64,000 nucleotides of DNA from 40CM-2-70-7 sp035505915. GTDB lineage: Bacteria; Gemmatimonadota; Gemmatimonadetes; Gemmatimonadales; GWC2-71-9. The notes beneath the pieces were generated by a model, which was given only the letters and a program-made list of their open reading frames with translations, was not told the origin of the DNA and did no database searches. This document shows, one piece after another, positions 32,634 through 40,299 of this stretch (position 1 is the first letter of the stretch; each line of letters opens with the position of its first letter). The position numbers were made by a program, and so were the translations under genes. Where the stretch lies: assembly GCA_035505915.1 (NCBI GenBank), contig DATJQI010000028.1:1-64000 (forward strand), read 5' to 3'.

Positions 32634-33125
32634 CTAGGCCACCGTCATGCGGTAAGTCGCCGATTGGCCGAAGTTCTCCTCCACTTCGAGCTCGAGCGAG
32701 GTGAGCGTCTTGGCCCCCGCGTCCTTCAGCTCCCGCGCCAGCCGGCCCGCCAAGAGCGTCGCCAGCATCTCGACCGTGGTGTTGGGAATCGGGAGCAGCA
32801 CGCAGTCCTTCTCCGGAAAGACGTACCGGGGCTTCTGCTCGTACGCCACGTGCACCGAGCCGTCCCGCGGGGTGACCTGAAGCCGGGGGTTCTCGAGCGG
32901 GAGCAGCACTTTGTGGTCGAGCTCCGCGGTCAGCTTCCGCATGATCTTTTTCACCGCCGAGAAGTCCACGACGTACCAGCTCTCGGGGTCGAGCGTGCCG
33001 TCGAGGACGACGGCGGCCCGGTAGTTGTGGCCGTGAAGCGTTTCGCAGCGATGTCCGGCGAACGTGATGAAGTGGGCGGCGGCGAAGTTGAGATCTTCCT
33101 TCGCGACGTGGATGCGGTAGGTCAT
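32634..33125 (-). CDS. 6-pyruvoyltetrahydropterin synthase / QueD family protein
   Basis: 163 residues. It has a zinc-binding His in AAAHFI, and CETLHGHNY carries the catalytic Cys and two further zinc His (C-x3-HGH). VVDFSAVKKIMR with the LDHKVLLP block and a late Glu (LEVEENFGQ) complete the T-fold. QueD makes 6-carboxytetrahydropterin for queuosine; PTPS makes tetrahydrobiopterin. The C-x3-HGH spacing fits either. Association with a pterin dehydratase slightly favours a biopterin-related role, but no other que genes are available to decide. Confidence 0.87.
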   Translation of the reverse strand: MTYRIHVAKEDLNFAAAHFITFAGHRCETLHGHNYRAAVVLDGTLDPESWYVVDFSAVKKIMRKLTAELDHKVLLPLENPRLQVTPRDGSVHVAYEQKPRYVFPEKDCVLLPIPNTTVEMLATLLAGRLARELKDAGAKTLTSLELEVEENFGQSATYRMTVA

Positions 33126-33132
33126 GCCCTAA

Positions 33133-33342
33133 TTATGCCTCGGGTGGCGCCTCCTGTCCCGTGGCCACGCGCCAGACCTCGTCCGCGAGCCACTCCAGGC
33201 GCTGCTGGGCGTAGTTCAGCTCCTCGGGCGTCATCTCGCCGGCCCGGCGCACGATGTTGCGGGTGTGCTCGATCAGCTCGTCCAGGACCTCCCGGAGCGG
33301 GCGGTTGGAGCGGCGCTCCTGCGTGGCCCGCTTGGGGGTCAC
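33133..33342 (-). CDS. Small helical hypothetical protein
   Basis: 69 residues with a GTG start that overlaps the stop of the upstream metallopeptidase gene (GTGA). It is almost entirely helical, with EVLDELIEHTRNIVRRAGEMTPEELNYAQQRLEWLADEVWRVATG. The natural composition and coupling support expression. No family is recognised. It may work with the metallopeptidase or be an independent small protein. Confidence 0.65.
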   Translation of the reverse strand: MTPKRATQERRSNRPLREVLDELIEHTRNIVRRAGEMTPEELNYAQQRLEWLADEVWRVATGQEAPPEA

Positions 33343-34283
33343 GCGGTCTGCGCTCCCAGGGCCCGCTCCTCCGCGGCCCGGAAGTCGGCGGCGCTCGCGC
33401 GCACCGCCGCGGCGATCCCCTGCTCGGCCACGTACCCCTCCACCATGCGGGCTCCCAGGTAATAGCCGGCGCGCTCGGGCAGGACCTTCCCGGCCACGAG
33501 GCGGGACGTCGGGCTCATGCCTCCGGAAAGATACCGCAGCCGGAGTCCCAGCCCCGAGGCCTCGAGCTCGGGTGCCGAGGCCCGCCGCAGAAAGGCGTCC
33601 AGCTCGCGGAGGCGCCGGTACTGGCGCCGGGTGTAGCCGAAGTACTGCCAGGGCTCGAATCCCGGCGTCACGGCCTGGGACGCGGCCACGGCGCACCCTT
33701 CGTTGACCAGGAGCTCGTGGAGTGACGCCCGGCTTCCGGTGTCCCAGTAGTCGTAGTGCCCCCCCGCCTCGGCCACCAGCCGGCGGATCCCCGCCCGGCT
33801 CGACGGCGACGTGTAGCGGACGGCGTGGGCGACTTCGTGGGCGATCCAGAGCGGCAGGAGGTGCGGCGCGAGGCCCAGGCCCGAGGTCTGAGGGTTGGCG
33901 CGGCCGGTGAAGTGCTCGAGACAGACGAACGCGATCCCGCGGCCTCCCACCACCAGCTCACCGGCGTTCGCCGCGCCGACCCCCACGGTGAGATACAGGT
34001 CCACCGGGCAGTCGGCGTCGAGCGCCTCGAGCGAGCGCGACAGGGCGTCCTCCGCGATCTGGACCACGTCCACGTCCTGCAGGAGGCGCAGCAGGTCGGC
34101 GCGGTCGGCGCGCAGGACCCCCAGGATCACGTCGTCGGCGGGCTTGGAATCCGGATCGAGGACGTAGTTGGTCCAATAGCTCCGGAGAATGGGACGATGG
34201 CGTTCGAGGTACTCGTGGTAGGCGCCCCGGGGATCGGGCGCGGCGGCGGCGGCGAGGAATTCGGGGACCAGGTTTACGAGCAT
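33339..34283 (-). CDS. Putative zinc metallopeptidase (DUF2268-like gluzincin)
   Basis: 314 residues, no signal peptide. WIAHEVAHAVRY (about 148) gives HExxH. A downstream Glu in LLVNEGCAVAAS (about 195) is at the spacing of the third zinc ligand in gluzincins. The surrounding pattern resembles DUF2268 predicted Zn-dependent proteases, though the assignment is by motif only. It probably acts in the cytoplasm. It is coupled to a 69-residue helical protein downstream. Substrate unknown. Confidence 0.7.
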   Translation of the reverse strand: MLVNLVPEFLAAAAAPDPRGAYHEYLERHRPILRSYWTNYVLDPDSKPADDVILGVLRADRADLLRLLQDVDVVQIAEDALSRSLEALDADCPVDLYLTVGVGAANAGELVVGGRGIAFVCLEHFTGRANPQTSGLGLAPHLLPLWIAHEVAHAVRYTSPSSRAGIRRLVAEAGGHYDYWDTGSRASLHELLVNEGCAVAASQAVTPGFEPWQYFGYTRRQYRRLRELDAFLRRASAPELEASGLGLRLRYLSGGMSPTSRLVAGKVLPERAGYYLGARMVEGYVAEQGIAAAVRASAADFRAAEERALGAQTA

Positions 34284-34342
34284 TTAGGGCGTTGAAGAGC
34301 CGCCCCAATTTGGGAACCCGCTTCCCCGGAAACAAGATCGAG

Positions 34343-36358
34343 CTATTCGACCGTCACCGAGATCGCGACCGTCTCCGACTTGACATTCCGCAAGATGTCC
34401 GTCACCGCGAGTGTCACGCGGTAGCGTCCGGGCGGCAGGCGCCCCGGCTCGATCACCAGCCGCTCCGGCGTGACGGCGTCGGCGGGCTGCGAGCGGTTGA
34501 ACTCGAAGATCACCGGCTGGCTCCGGCCCAGGATCCGGGCGATGGGTCCGCGCTCCGGCGCGAAGGTGTACTGCGCCGTGTAGCGGGCGATCCCGTCGCG
34601 GTCCCGCGCCAGACCGTAGATCTCGGCGTAGGCCGCGAGGGTCCGCCCCGGGGGATACACGAGGTCCGCCGGCATCGCGGCGAGCATGGGCCGGCGCTCG
34701 GTGACCGAGTCCTGCGCGGTGAGCAACAGGCTCGAGAGGCCGAGCTGCACGCGGGAGTACGCGGGCACGGTCACCTCGCCCCGGCTCCGGCCCAGCACGC
34801 CGCTCGAATCCACGTCGAATCCCTGTTGATAGCGCCCCGGCGGCACGATCAGCTCGATCAAGCCCGGTCCCCGCGCCCGGGCCACCCGCTCATCCGACGA
34901 GTCGAGCAGCGCGACGGCGGCGGTGTCGGGGGCCGCCCGGTAGTAGACGTCCGTGAGTCCCGGATCGTGATCCTTGAAGAAGGCGGTCCACCCCCGGGCC
35001 TCGAGCGGGGCCGGAATCGAGGTGTTGTCCGTGGCCAGGAGCACGCGGGCGTTCTGGAACTGGCGGGATGAGACGGGGAAAAGGACCATCCCGCCCCCCG
35101 GCAGGTTGAAGAGGCCGACCGAGAGAATGCCGTCCGGCGTGTCGTACTCCCAGCCGGCGGCGTCGAGCGGCGACGCCACCTGCACCGGCCGCGAGGGATC
35201 GATGATGCCGCCGGCCCAGACGTCGGGGCGCCCGTGCCGGATCCAGAGGATCCCGCGGGCGTCGAGGCGGGACTTGAGGTAGATGGTCTCGGATCCGACC
35301 GTGTCGCCCACGGTCTGGCGCGGCGGGCCCAGCCCGGCGAGCAGGGCCCGGTCCGCGGATGCCGCCGGAACGATCAGGGGGTTGGTCTCGAGCGCGCGGT
35401 TGAGCTGCAGGGGGTCGGCAGCGAGCGCGCGGGAGAGCCACTCCTGGCCGTGGGAGTCCACGATCGCGCGCCAGGTGGGCGAGCGATGATAGAAGCTGTA
35501 GGGATGGAGGATGTGGAACGTGCGGCGTACGAACGCCAGGCGCCGGAAGTGCTCCGCGATCCGCTCGTTGACGGGTGTGACCAGGTCGGGGTCCCGCTTG
35601 TCCCAGAACCACTGGTAGAAACGGGGCTGATCGGCGGGTGCCGTGGTGTCGTGCCGGGCCGTCTCCTCCGGGCTGGCGATCATCCAGACCTGGTCCCAGA
35701 TGGCCCCGGTGGTATCGAGATCGGCGTGGACCAGGACGGAGTCGTACCACGCGTACCCCGCGCTGTCCCGGCCCGCGTCGAAGGCCGCCTCGGCCTCGAG
35801 CAGGAGCCCGGGGATGTAGGGGCCCCGGCCCGCCAGCGCGAGCCGGGCGAAGGAATCCGCGCGCTCCGGCTGATCCAGCGCCAGCGCGATGCCGGCCCGC
35901 CGGAGAGGGACGTCCGGGGCGTCCGGATGGGCCGCCAGCGCGGCGTCGGCGCGCTCCCAGATATCGGCATCGTGATAAACCGAGGTGAAGAGCTCCCAGG
36001 CGTCGCGGTATCCGGGGTCCAGGGCCAGCATCCGGAGCGCCGCCTCCCGCACGATGACCTCTCCCTCGTCGTCTCCCAGACGGAGCCCGGCGCGGGCCAC
36101 CCAGTAGAGCGGCTCGGGATCCCGGGGCGCGAGGCGCGCGGCCCTCCGGAACTCTCCGAGGGCGTTGTATCGCCCGAAGGTCGGCCACTCGAGCCAGACC
36201 CGGCCCAGGAGGATGTGCAGCGCGGGGTCCTCGGGGTGACGGCGGGCCAGGTCCTCGGCGAGCGACCGCGCCGCGGCCAGCTCGTGGCGCGCGAGCAGTG
36301 ATTCCGCCCGGACGGCGAGCGGATCCTGGAGCGTGAGGAGAAGGAGAGCGAGGGTCAC
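34343..36358 (-). CDS. TPR-containing, diverged GWxTD-type exported protein
   Basis: 671 residues with a GTG start and a short N-terminal hydrophobic segment. Residues about 15-240 are TPR-like helical repeats (for example DPALHILLGRVWLEW, RRAARLAPRDPEPLYWVARAGLRLG). The middle shows WFWDKRDPD followed about 120 residues later by SRLDARGILWIRHGRPDVW. These are the two hallmark blocks of GWxTD proteins, but GWxTD itself has become SRLDA. The C-terminal ~200 residues are beta-rich. Likely periplasmic. Paralogous in architecture to the 15.1-16.4 kb gene. Confidence 0.72.
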   Translation of the reverse strand: MTLALLLLTLQDPLAVRAESLLARHELAAARSLAEDLARRHPEDPALHILLGRVWLEWPTFGRYNALGEFRRAARLAPRDPEPLYWVARAGLRLGDDEGEVIVREAALRMLALDPGYRDAWELFTSVYHDADIWERADAALAAHPDAPDVPLRRAGIALALDQPERADSFARLALAGRGPYIPGLLLEAEAAFDAGRDSAGYAWYDSVLVHADLDTTGAIWDQVWMIASPEETARHDTTAPADQPRFYQWFWDKRDPDLVTPVNERIAEHFRRLAFVRRTFHILHPYSFYHRSPTWRAIVDSHGQEWLSRALAADPLQLNRALETNPLIVPAASADRALLAGLGPPRQTVGDTVGSETIYLKSRLDARGILWIRHGRPDVWAGGIIDPSRPVQVASPLDAAGWEYDTPDGILSVGLFNLPGGGMVLFPVSSRQFQNARVLLATDNTSIPAPLEARGWTAFFKDHDPGLTDVYYRAAPDTAAVALLDSSDERVARARGPGLIELIVPPGRYQQGFDVDSSGVLGRSRGEVTVPAYSRVQLGLSSLLLTAQDSVTERRPMLAAMPADLVYPPGRTLAAYAEIYGLARDRDGIARYTAQYTFAPERGPIARILGRSQPVIFEFNRSQPADAVTPERLVIEPGRLPPGRYRVTLAVTDILRNVKSETVAISVTVE

Positions 36359-36403
36359 GGAAGGAGAGACGTTCGAGGGCCGGCGGGGCGCACCACCCAG
36401 CGC

Positions 36404-37228
36404 TCAGTCACGGTCCCGCATCTTCCGGCTCATCTCGTGCAGGAAGCGCCGCTCCGCGGGCGTGAGCGAGCCGATCCCCGTCGCGGAGATCTTGTCGAGC
36501 ACCCGGTCGATCTCCGCGGTGGAGCGCTCGGGACTCCGGGGGTGGGCCTTGGTCTCGCCGCTCCCCCGGCGCGCCGTGAGGGCGGCGGGATGCACGAGCA
36601 CGCCCCGCTCCGGGGAGCCGCGCAGACGCCGCTCCGCCCGCGACAGCCGCCAGCCGTCGATCTTGAGCCACAGGAAGGCGGTGGCGAACCCGCCCAGGTG
36701 CGCGATATGGGCGACGCCGGGCTGCAAGCCGGGGAAGAGCGCGAGGCCGAGGGACAAGAGGACCGCCAGCGCCACGAGCCATTTGGCGGAGAGGGGCTCG
36801 GGCAGGGGGAAGACGTAGATCGGTTCGTCGGGCCAGTACCAGGCGAATGCCAGCATCACGCCGTACACGGCCGCCGAGGCGCCGACGATCGAGGCGGGAC
36901 GGACCAGGATCAGCGCATAGGACAGGAGCGCGCCGCCGATGCCGCTGGCCAGGTAGAAGCCGATGAACGCCCGGCCCCCCATCCGTTCTTCCACGGGCGG
37001 ACCGAAAATGAAGAGCGCGAGAAGATTGAACGCGAGGTGGAGGATTCCCGCGTGCAGGAACAGATAGGTGACCGCGGTCCACGGACGGCTGAGCGCGTTC
37101 ATCGGGTCGAACGCGAACGTCGCGGCGGCGTTCAGGTACACCGTCTCCTGAACCAGGAACACCAGGAGATTGGCGACGAGAAGTCGCCGCACCCACGGCG
37201 TCATCCCGAACATCCGCTGCGGACTCAT
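36404..37228 (-). CDS. Rhomboid family intramembrane serine protease
   Basis: 274 residues with six predicted membrane helices in the first 190 residues. The conserved HxxxxHxxxN motif is H59-AGIL-H64-LAF-N68. The nucleophile is S118 in GASAAVYG, and the catalytic His lies in HIAHLGG (H174 or H177). All catalytic elements are intact. The cytoplasmic C-terminal tail (about 195-274) ends with a small helical element (EIDRVLDKISATGIGSLTPAERRFLHEM) common to a subgroup of bacterial rhomboids. It is 8 bases downstream of ddl. Substrates unknown. Confidence 0.9.
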   Translation of the reverse strand: MSPQRMFGMTPWVRRLLVANLLVFLVQETVYLNAAATFAFDPMNALSRPWTAVTYLFLHAGILHLAFNLLALFIFGPPVEERMGGRAFIGFYLASGIGGALLSYALILVRPASIVGASAAVYGVMLAFAWYWPDEPIYVFPLPEPLSAKWLVALAVLLSLGLALFPGLQPGVAHIAHLGGFATAFLWLKIDGWRLSRAERRLRGSPERGVLVHPAALTARRGSGETKAHPRSPERSTAEIDRVLDKISATGIGSLTPAERRFLHEMSRKMRDRD

Positions 37229-37236
37229 GGACTCTA

Positions 37237-38259
37237 CTACCCCTTCCCGGGACTCCGGTTGTTCCGCGCCAGAGCGCAGATCCGCTCGCACATCTCGGCG
37301 TAGCCGATTCCGGCGGCCCGCGCGGCCTGAGGAAACAGGCTGGTCCCCGTCAACCCCGGCAGATTGTTGGCCTCGAGGCAAAAGATGTCGCCCTCCGCGG
37401 CCAGGCGGAAGTCGACGCGGGAGTACCCGCCGAGCTTGAGCGCGCGATGCGCGGCCAGCGCGGCTTCCTGGAGGCCGGCGGCCACGCGGGGCGGGAGCCG
37501 GGCGGGGAAGGTTTCCTCGGACATTCCCGGCGTGTACTTGCACTCGTAGTCGAAGAGCTCGTGCCGGGGCACGATCTCGCCCACCGGCAGCGCCGTGTCG
37601 CCCAGCACGCCTACGGTCACTTCCCGGCCGGGGATGAACTGCTCGATCATCACTTCGTCGTCGTATTGCCGCGCGAGGCGGACGGCGGCGTCCAGCTCTT
37701 TCGGGCCGCGGACGAGCGTCAAGCCGATGGTGGAGCCGCCGTTGGAGGGCTTCACGATCGCGGGCCAGCCAACGGCCTTCTTGATCTCCTCGGGAGTAGC
37801 CGGTGCCATGAGCCATTCGGGCACGGAGACCCGGGCGGCCCGGAACAGGCGCTTGGAGAGGTCCTTGTCCACGGCGAGGGCGCTCCCCAGGGGGCCTGAT
37901 CCCGTGTAGGGAACCCCGATCACCTCGAGCACCGCCTGGAGCAACCCGCCTTCACCCGCTCCCCCGTGAACGACCAGGAAGAGCACGTCGGCGCCCTGGA
38001 CCACCGGCAGGCCCGCCAGTTCCTCGGCCAGCATGTGCCGCTCGGCGGCGACCAGCTCGGCCAGGTCTCCGGGCGGCATGGTCCCGACTTCGGCGCGGAG
38101 CAGGCGGGCCTCGTCGTCCTCCGCCAGGAGGCCCGCCGCGATGTCGACCACGTACACGGTGTGCCCCCGGCCTCGGAGCGCGCTCACCACCTGGGCGGCG
38201 CCCGCGAACGCGACGGTCCGCTCCGCGGTCGCTCCGCCGGTGAGCACGGTGACGCGCAT
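37237..38259 (-). CDS. ddl: D-alanine--D-alanine ligase
   Basis: 340 residues, ATP-grasp fold. N-terminal VTVLTGGATAERTVAFAGA, then VVHGGAGEGGLLQAVLEVIGVPYTGSGPLGSALAVDK (the Ddl substrate region). ATP-binding VKPSNGGSTIGL and EQFIPGREVTVGVLG follow, then metal-binding DFRLAAEGDIFCLEANNLPGLT. It makes the D-Ala-D-Ala dipeptide for peptidoglycan precursors. The ATG overlaps the stop of the cystathionine beta-synthase gene. No mur genes are adjacent. Confidence 0.93.
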   Translation of the reverse strand: MRVTVLTGGATAERTVAFAGAAQVVSALRGRGHTVYVVDIAAGLLAEDDEARLLRAEVGTMPPGDLAELVAAERHMLAEELAGLPVVQGADVLFLVVHGGAGEGGLLQAVLEVIGVPYTGSGPLGSALAVDKDLSKRLFRAARVSVPEWLMAPATPEEIKKAVGWPAIVKPSNGGSTIGLTLVRGPKELDAAVRLARQYDDEVMIEQFIPGREVTVGVLGDTALPVGEIVPRHELFDYECKYTPGMSEETFPARLPPRVAAGLQEAALAAHRALKLGGYSRVDFRLAAEGDIFCLEANNLPGLTGTSLFPQAARAAGIGYAEMCERICALARNNRSPGKG

Positions 38260-39644
38260 CAACGGATTCCGGAGAGCTGGTGCAGCAGGTCGTACCGGGT
38301 GACGATCCCCGCGATCCGGCCGTTCCGGCGGATCAGCGCCGCGGGAGTCTCGCGCGAGAGCAGGGACGTGAGCCGGGCCACCGGCCAGTCGCCGTCGACG
38401 ACGGGGAAGGGCGGATCCATGACGTCCCGGACGGGCCGGTCGAGCGCGCCGGCGTCGGCCAGCGCCCGGGCCATCAGGGACTGCTCGGAGACCGCGCCCA
38501 CGCCGTCGGCGCCGTCCAGCACCGGAAGCTGGGACACGTTGTAGGTGCTCATCAGGTTGAGCGCCTGGCGCACGGTGGCGGTCGGCGCCACCTGCACCAC
38601 CGGGGGCCCGTCGCCGTCCTTCCGCGATATCAATCCGGCGACGGTGGCGCGCTCGGACTCGAGCATCTCGTTCTCCCGGAGCCATTCGTCGTTGTAGACC
38701 TTCGAGAGGTACCGCTCTCCGGTGTCGCTCAGGATGGTCAGCACGCAGGCGTTGGGATCGTCCACCCGGCGGGCCACCTCGAGCGCCGCGGCGATGTTCA
38801 CGCCGGTGGATCCGCCGCAGAAGAGACCCTCTTCGCGGGCCAGTCGGCGGGCCAGGAGCACCGCGTCCTTGTCGGTCACCGTGATCCATTCGTCGATCAT
38901 GGAGAAGTCGAGCGCGGTGGGGATCTTGTCCCCCCCGATGCCCTCCACCTTGTACGGCGCGCCTTCGCCCTTGGTGTGGGTCTCGCCGTACTGCCGGTAG
39001 ATCGAGCCGACGGGATCCCCGGCGACGACCTTCACCTTGGGGTTCTTTTCCTTGAGGTAGCGCGACACGCCGCTCACGGTCCCGCCGGTCCCGGGGGAGC
39101 AGACGAAGTGCGTGATCTTGCCCTCGGTCTGGGTCCAGATCTCGGGCCCGGTGGTGCGGTAGTGCGCCTCGGGGTTCACGGCGTTGAAGTGCTGATCGGC
39201 GAAGATCGCGTTGGGATGCGCCGCGGCGATGGCCCGGCCCTTCATGATGTAGTTGTCGGGGTGATCGGGGGCGACCGCGGTGGGCGTGATGATGACTTCG
39301 GCGCCGAGCGCCCGCAGGAGACGCGCCTTCTCCTGGGACATCTTGTCGGGCATGGTGAAGATGCAGCGATAGCCCTTCACCGCCGCGGCGAGGGCCAGGC
39401 CCACCCCCGTATTGCCCGAGGTCGCCTCGACCACGAGCCCGCCGGGTTTGAGGCGCCCCTCGCGTTCCGCCGCTTCGATCATCGCGAGGCCGATCCGGTC
39501 CTTCACGGACCCGCCCGGATTGAAGAACTCCGCCTTGGCCAGCACCGGCGTCCGGATCCCCTGGGTCAGCCGGTGCAGCCGGACGACCGGGGTCCAGCCG
39601 ATGGTGCCGAGAATGTCGTCGTAGGGCTTAGTGTGCGCGGTCAT
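38259..39644 (-). CDS. cbs: Cystathionine beta-synthase (PLP domain plus CBS pair)
   Basis: 461 residues. The PLP Lys is K48 in NPGGSVKDRIG. The substrate loop EATSGNTGVG and phosphate loop GTGGTVSG are present. The block SDTGERYLSKVYNDEW links to two C-terminal CBS domains (about 335-461). This architecture (PLP domain plus CBS pair) defines bacterial cystathionine beta-synthases, which condense serine (or O-acetylserine) with homocysteine. A cysteine synthase would lack the CBS pair. Its stop overlaps ddl, and its start overlaps the upstream lipoprotein gene by 17 bases. Confidence 0.9.
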   Translation of the reverse strand: MTAHTKPYDDILGTIGWTPVVRLHRLTQGIRTPVLAKAEFFNPGGSVKDRIGLAMIEAAEREGRLKPGGLVVEATSGNTGVGLALAAAVKGYRCIFTMPDKMSQEKARLLRALGAEVIITPTAVAPDHPDNYIMKGRAIAAAHPNAIFADQHFNAVNPEAHYRTTGPEIWTQTEGKITHFVCSPGTGGTVSGVSRYLKEKNPKVKVVAGDPVGSIYRQYGETHTKGEGAPYKVEGIGGDKIPTALDFSMIDEWITVTDKDAVLLARRLAREEGLFCGGSTGVNIAAALEVARRVDDPNACVLTILSDTGERYLSKVYNDEWLRENEMLESERATVAGLISRKDGDGPPVVQVAPTATVRQALNLMSTYNVSQLPVLDGADGVGAVSEQSLMARALADAGALDRPVRDVMDPPFPVVDGDWPVARLTSLLSRETPAALIRRNGRIAGIVTRYDLLHQLSGIR

Positions 39645-40299
39645 TGCTGTCGGGTTTCACCGGTGTCGAGTCGGGCCGCGCCTTGGTGGTATCGCGCGCC
39701 GTGGAGTCGGGGTGGGTCGTGTCGGCCGGGACGGGGGCGGCCGGCGTCACCGGAGCCGCCGTGGTGTCCGTGGCCGGAGCGGGCCGAGGCCGGAACCGCC
39801 TGGGGGTCGCGGGCTTGGGTTTCGGCCGGGCCGGCGCCGGAGTGGCGCTGGATGCCGTGACCGGGGGCGGGAGCGGCTTCCCCTCTCCCTCGTCCGCCGC
39901 CGGCGCGATGGGCGCGCTCGACGGATGGCGGAACTCGACGGCCTGCTGGAACGCCGTCGCCACGGGCAGTCCGTGCCGGCGCGCGGGCGCGAACTTGAGG
40001 CGGGGAGCCCCCGCCAGCGCCGCCGAGTCCATCGCTGGATAGCCCGAGGACTCGAGGATCTTGGTGGACTCGGGCACGAGCTTCCCGGTCGAGTCCGCGT
40101 ACAGCCGGAGCCTCACCTCGCCGTCGACGCCACGGTCGAAGAGCGCGGGAGGATAGGCGATCGGGACCTGCGGGTTGGTCGCGACCGGCGCTTCCTCGGC
40201 CGGGGGCGGCGCGGCCGGGGCATCCCCGGCGCTGCCGCCCCGTCCGCAGGCGGCCGCCGCCAGGAGGGCCAGCACCGGGGCTCCCACGCGTCGGGTCAT
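39628..40299 (-). CDS. TonB-C-like lipoprotein with Pro-rich tail
   Basis: 223 residues. The signal peptide ends in the lipobox AAAC (MTRRVGAPVLALLAAAAC). Residues about 45-125 form a TonB C-terminal-like domain: YPPALFDRGVDGEVRLRLYADSTGKLVPESTKILESSGYPAMDSAAL. The rest is a Pro/Thr/Ala/Asp-rich low-complexity tail with many Lys/Arg. The domain order is inverted relative to ordinary TonB (globular part first, Pro-rich last). Lipid anchoring suggests a periplasmic binding role rather than energy transduction. The ATG overlaps the mutS stop. Confidence 0.72.
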   Translation of the reverse strand: MTRRVGAPVLALLAAAACGRGGSAGDAPAAPPPAEEAPVATNPQVPIAYPPALFDRGVDGEVRLRLYADSTGKLVPESTKILESSGYPAMDSAALAGAPRLKFAPARRHGLPVATAFQQAVEFRHPSSAPIAPAADEGEGKPLPPPVTASSATPAPARPKPKPATPRRFRPRPAPATDTTAAPVTPAAPVPADTTHPDSTARDTTKARPDSTPVKPDSNDRAH

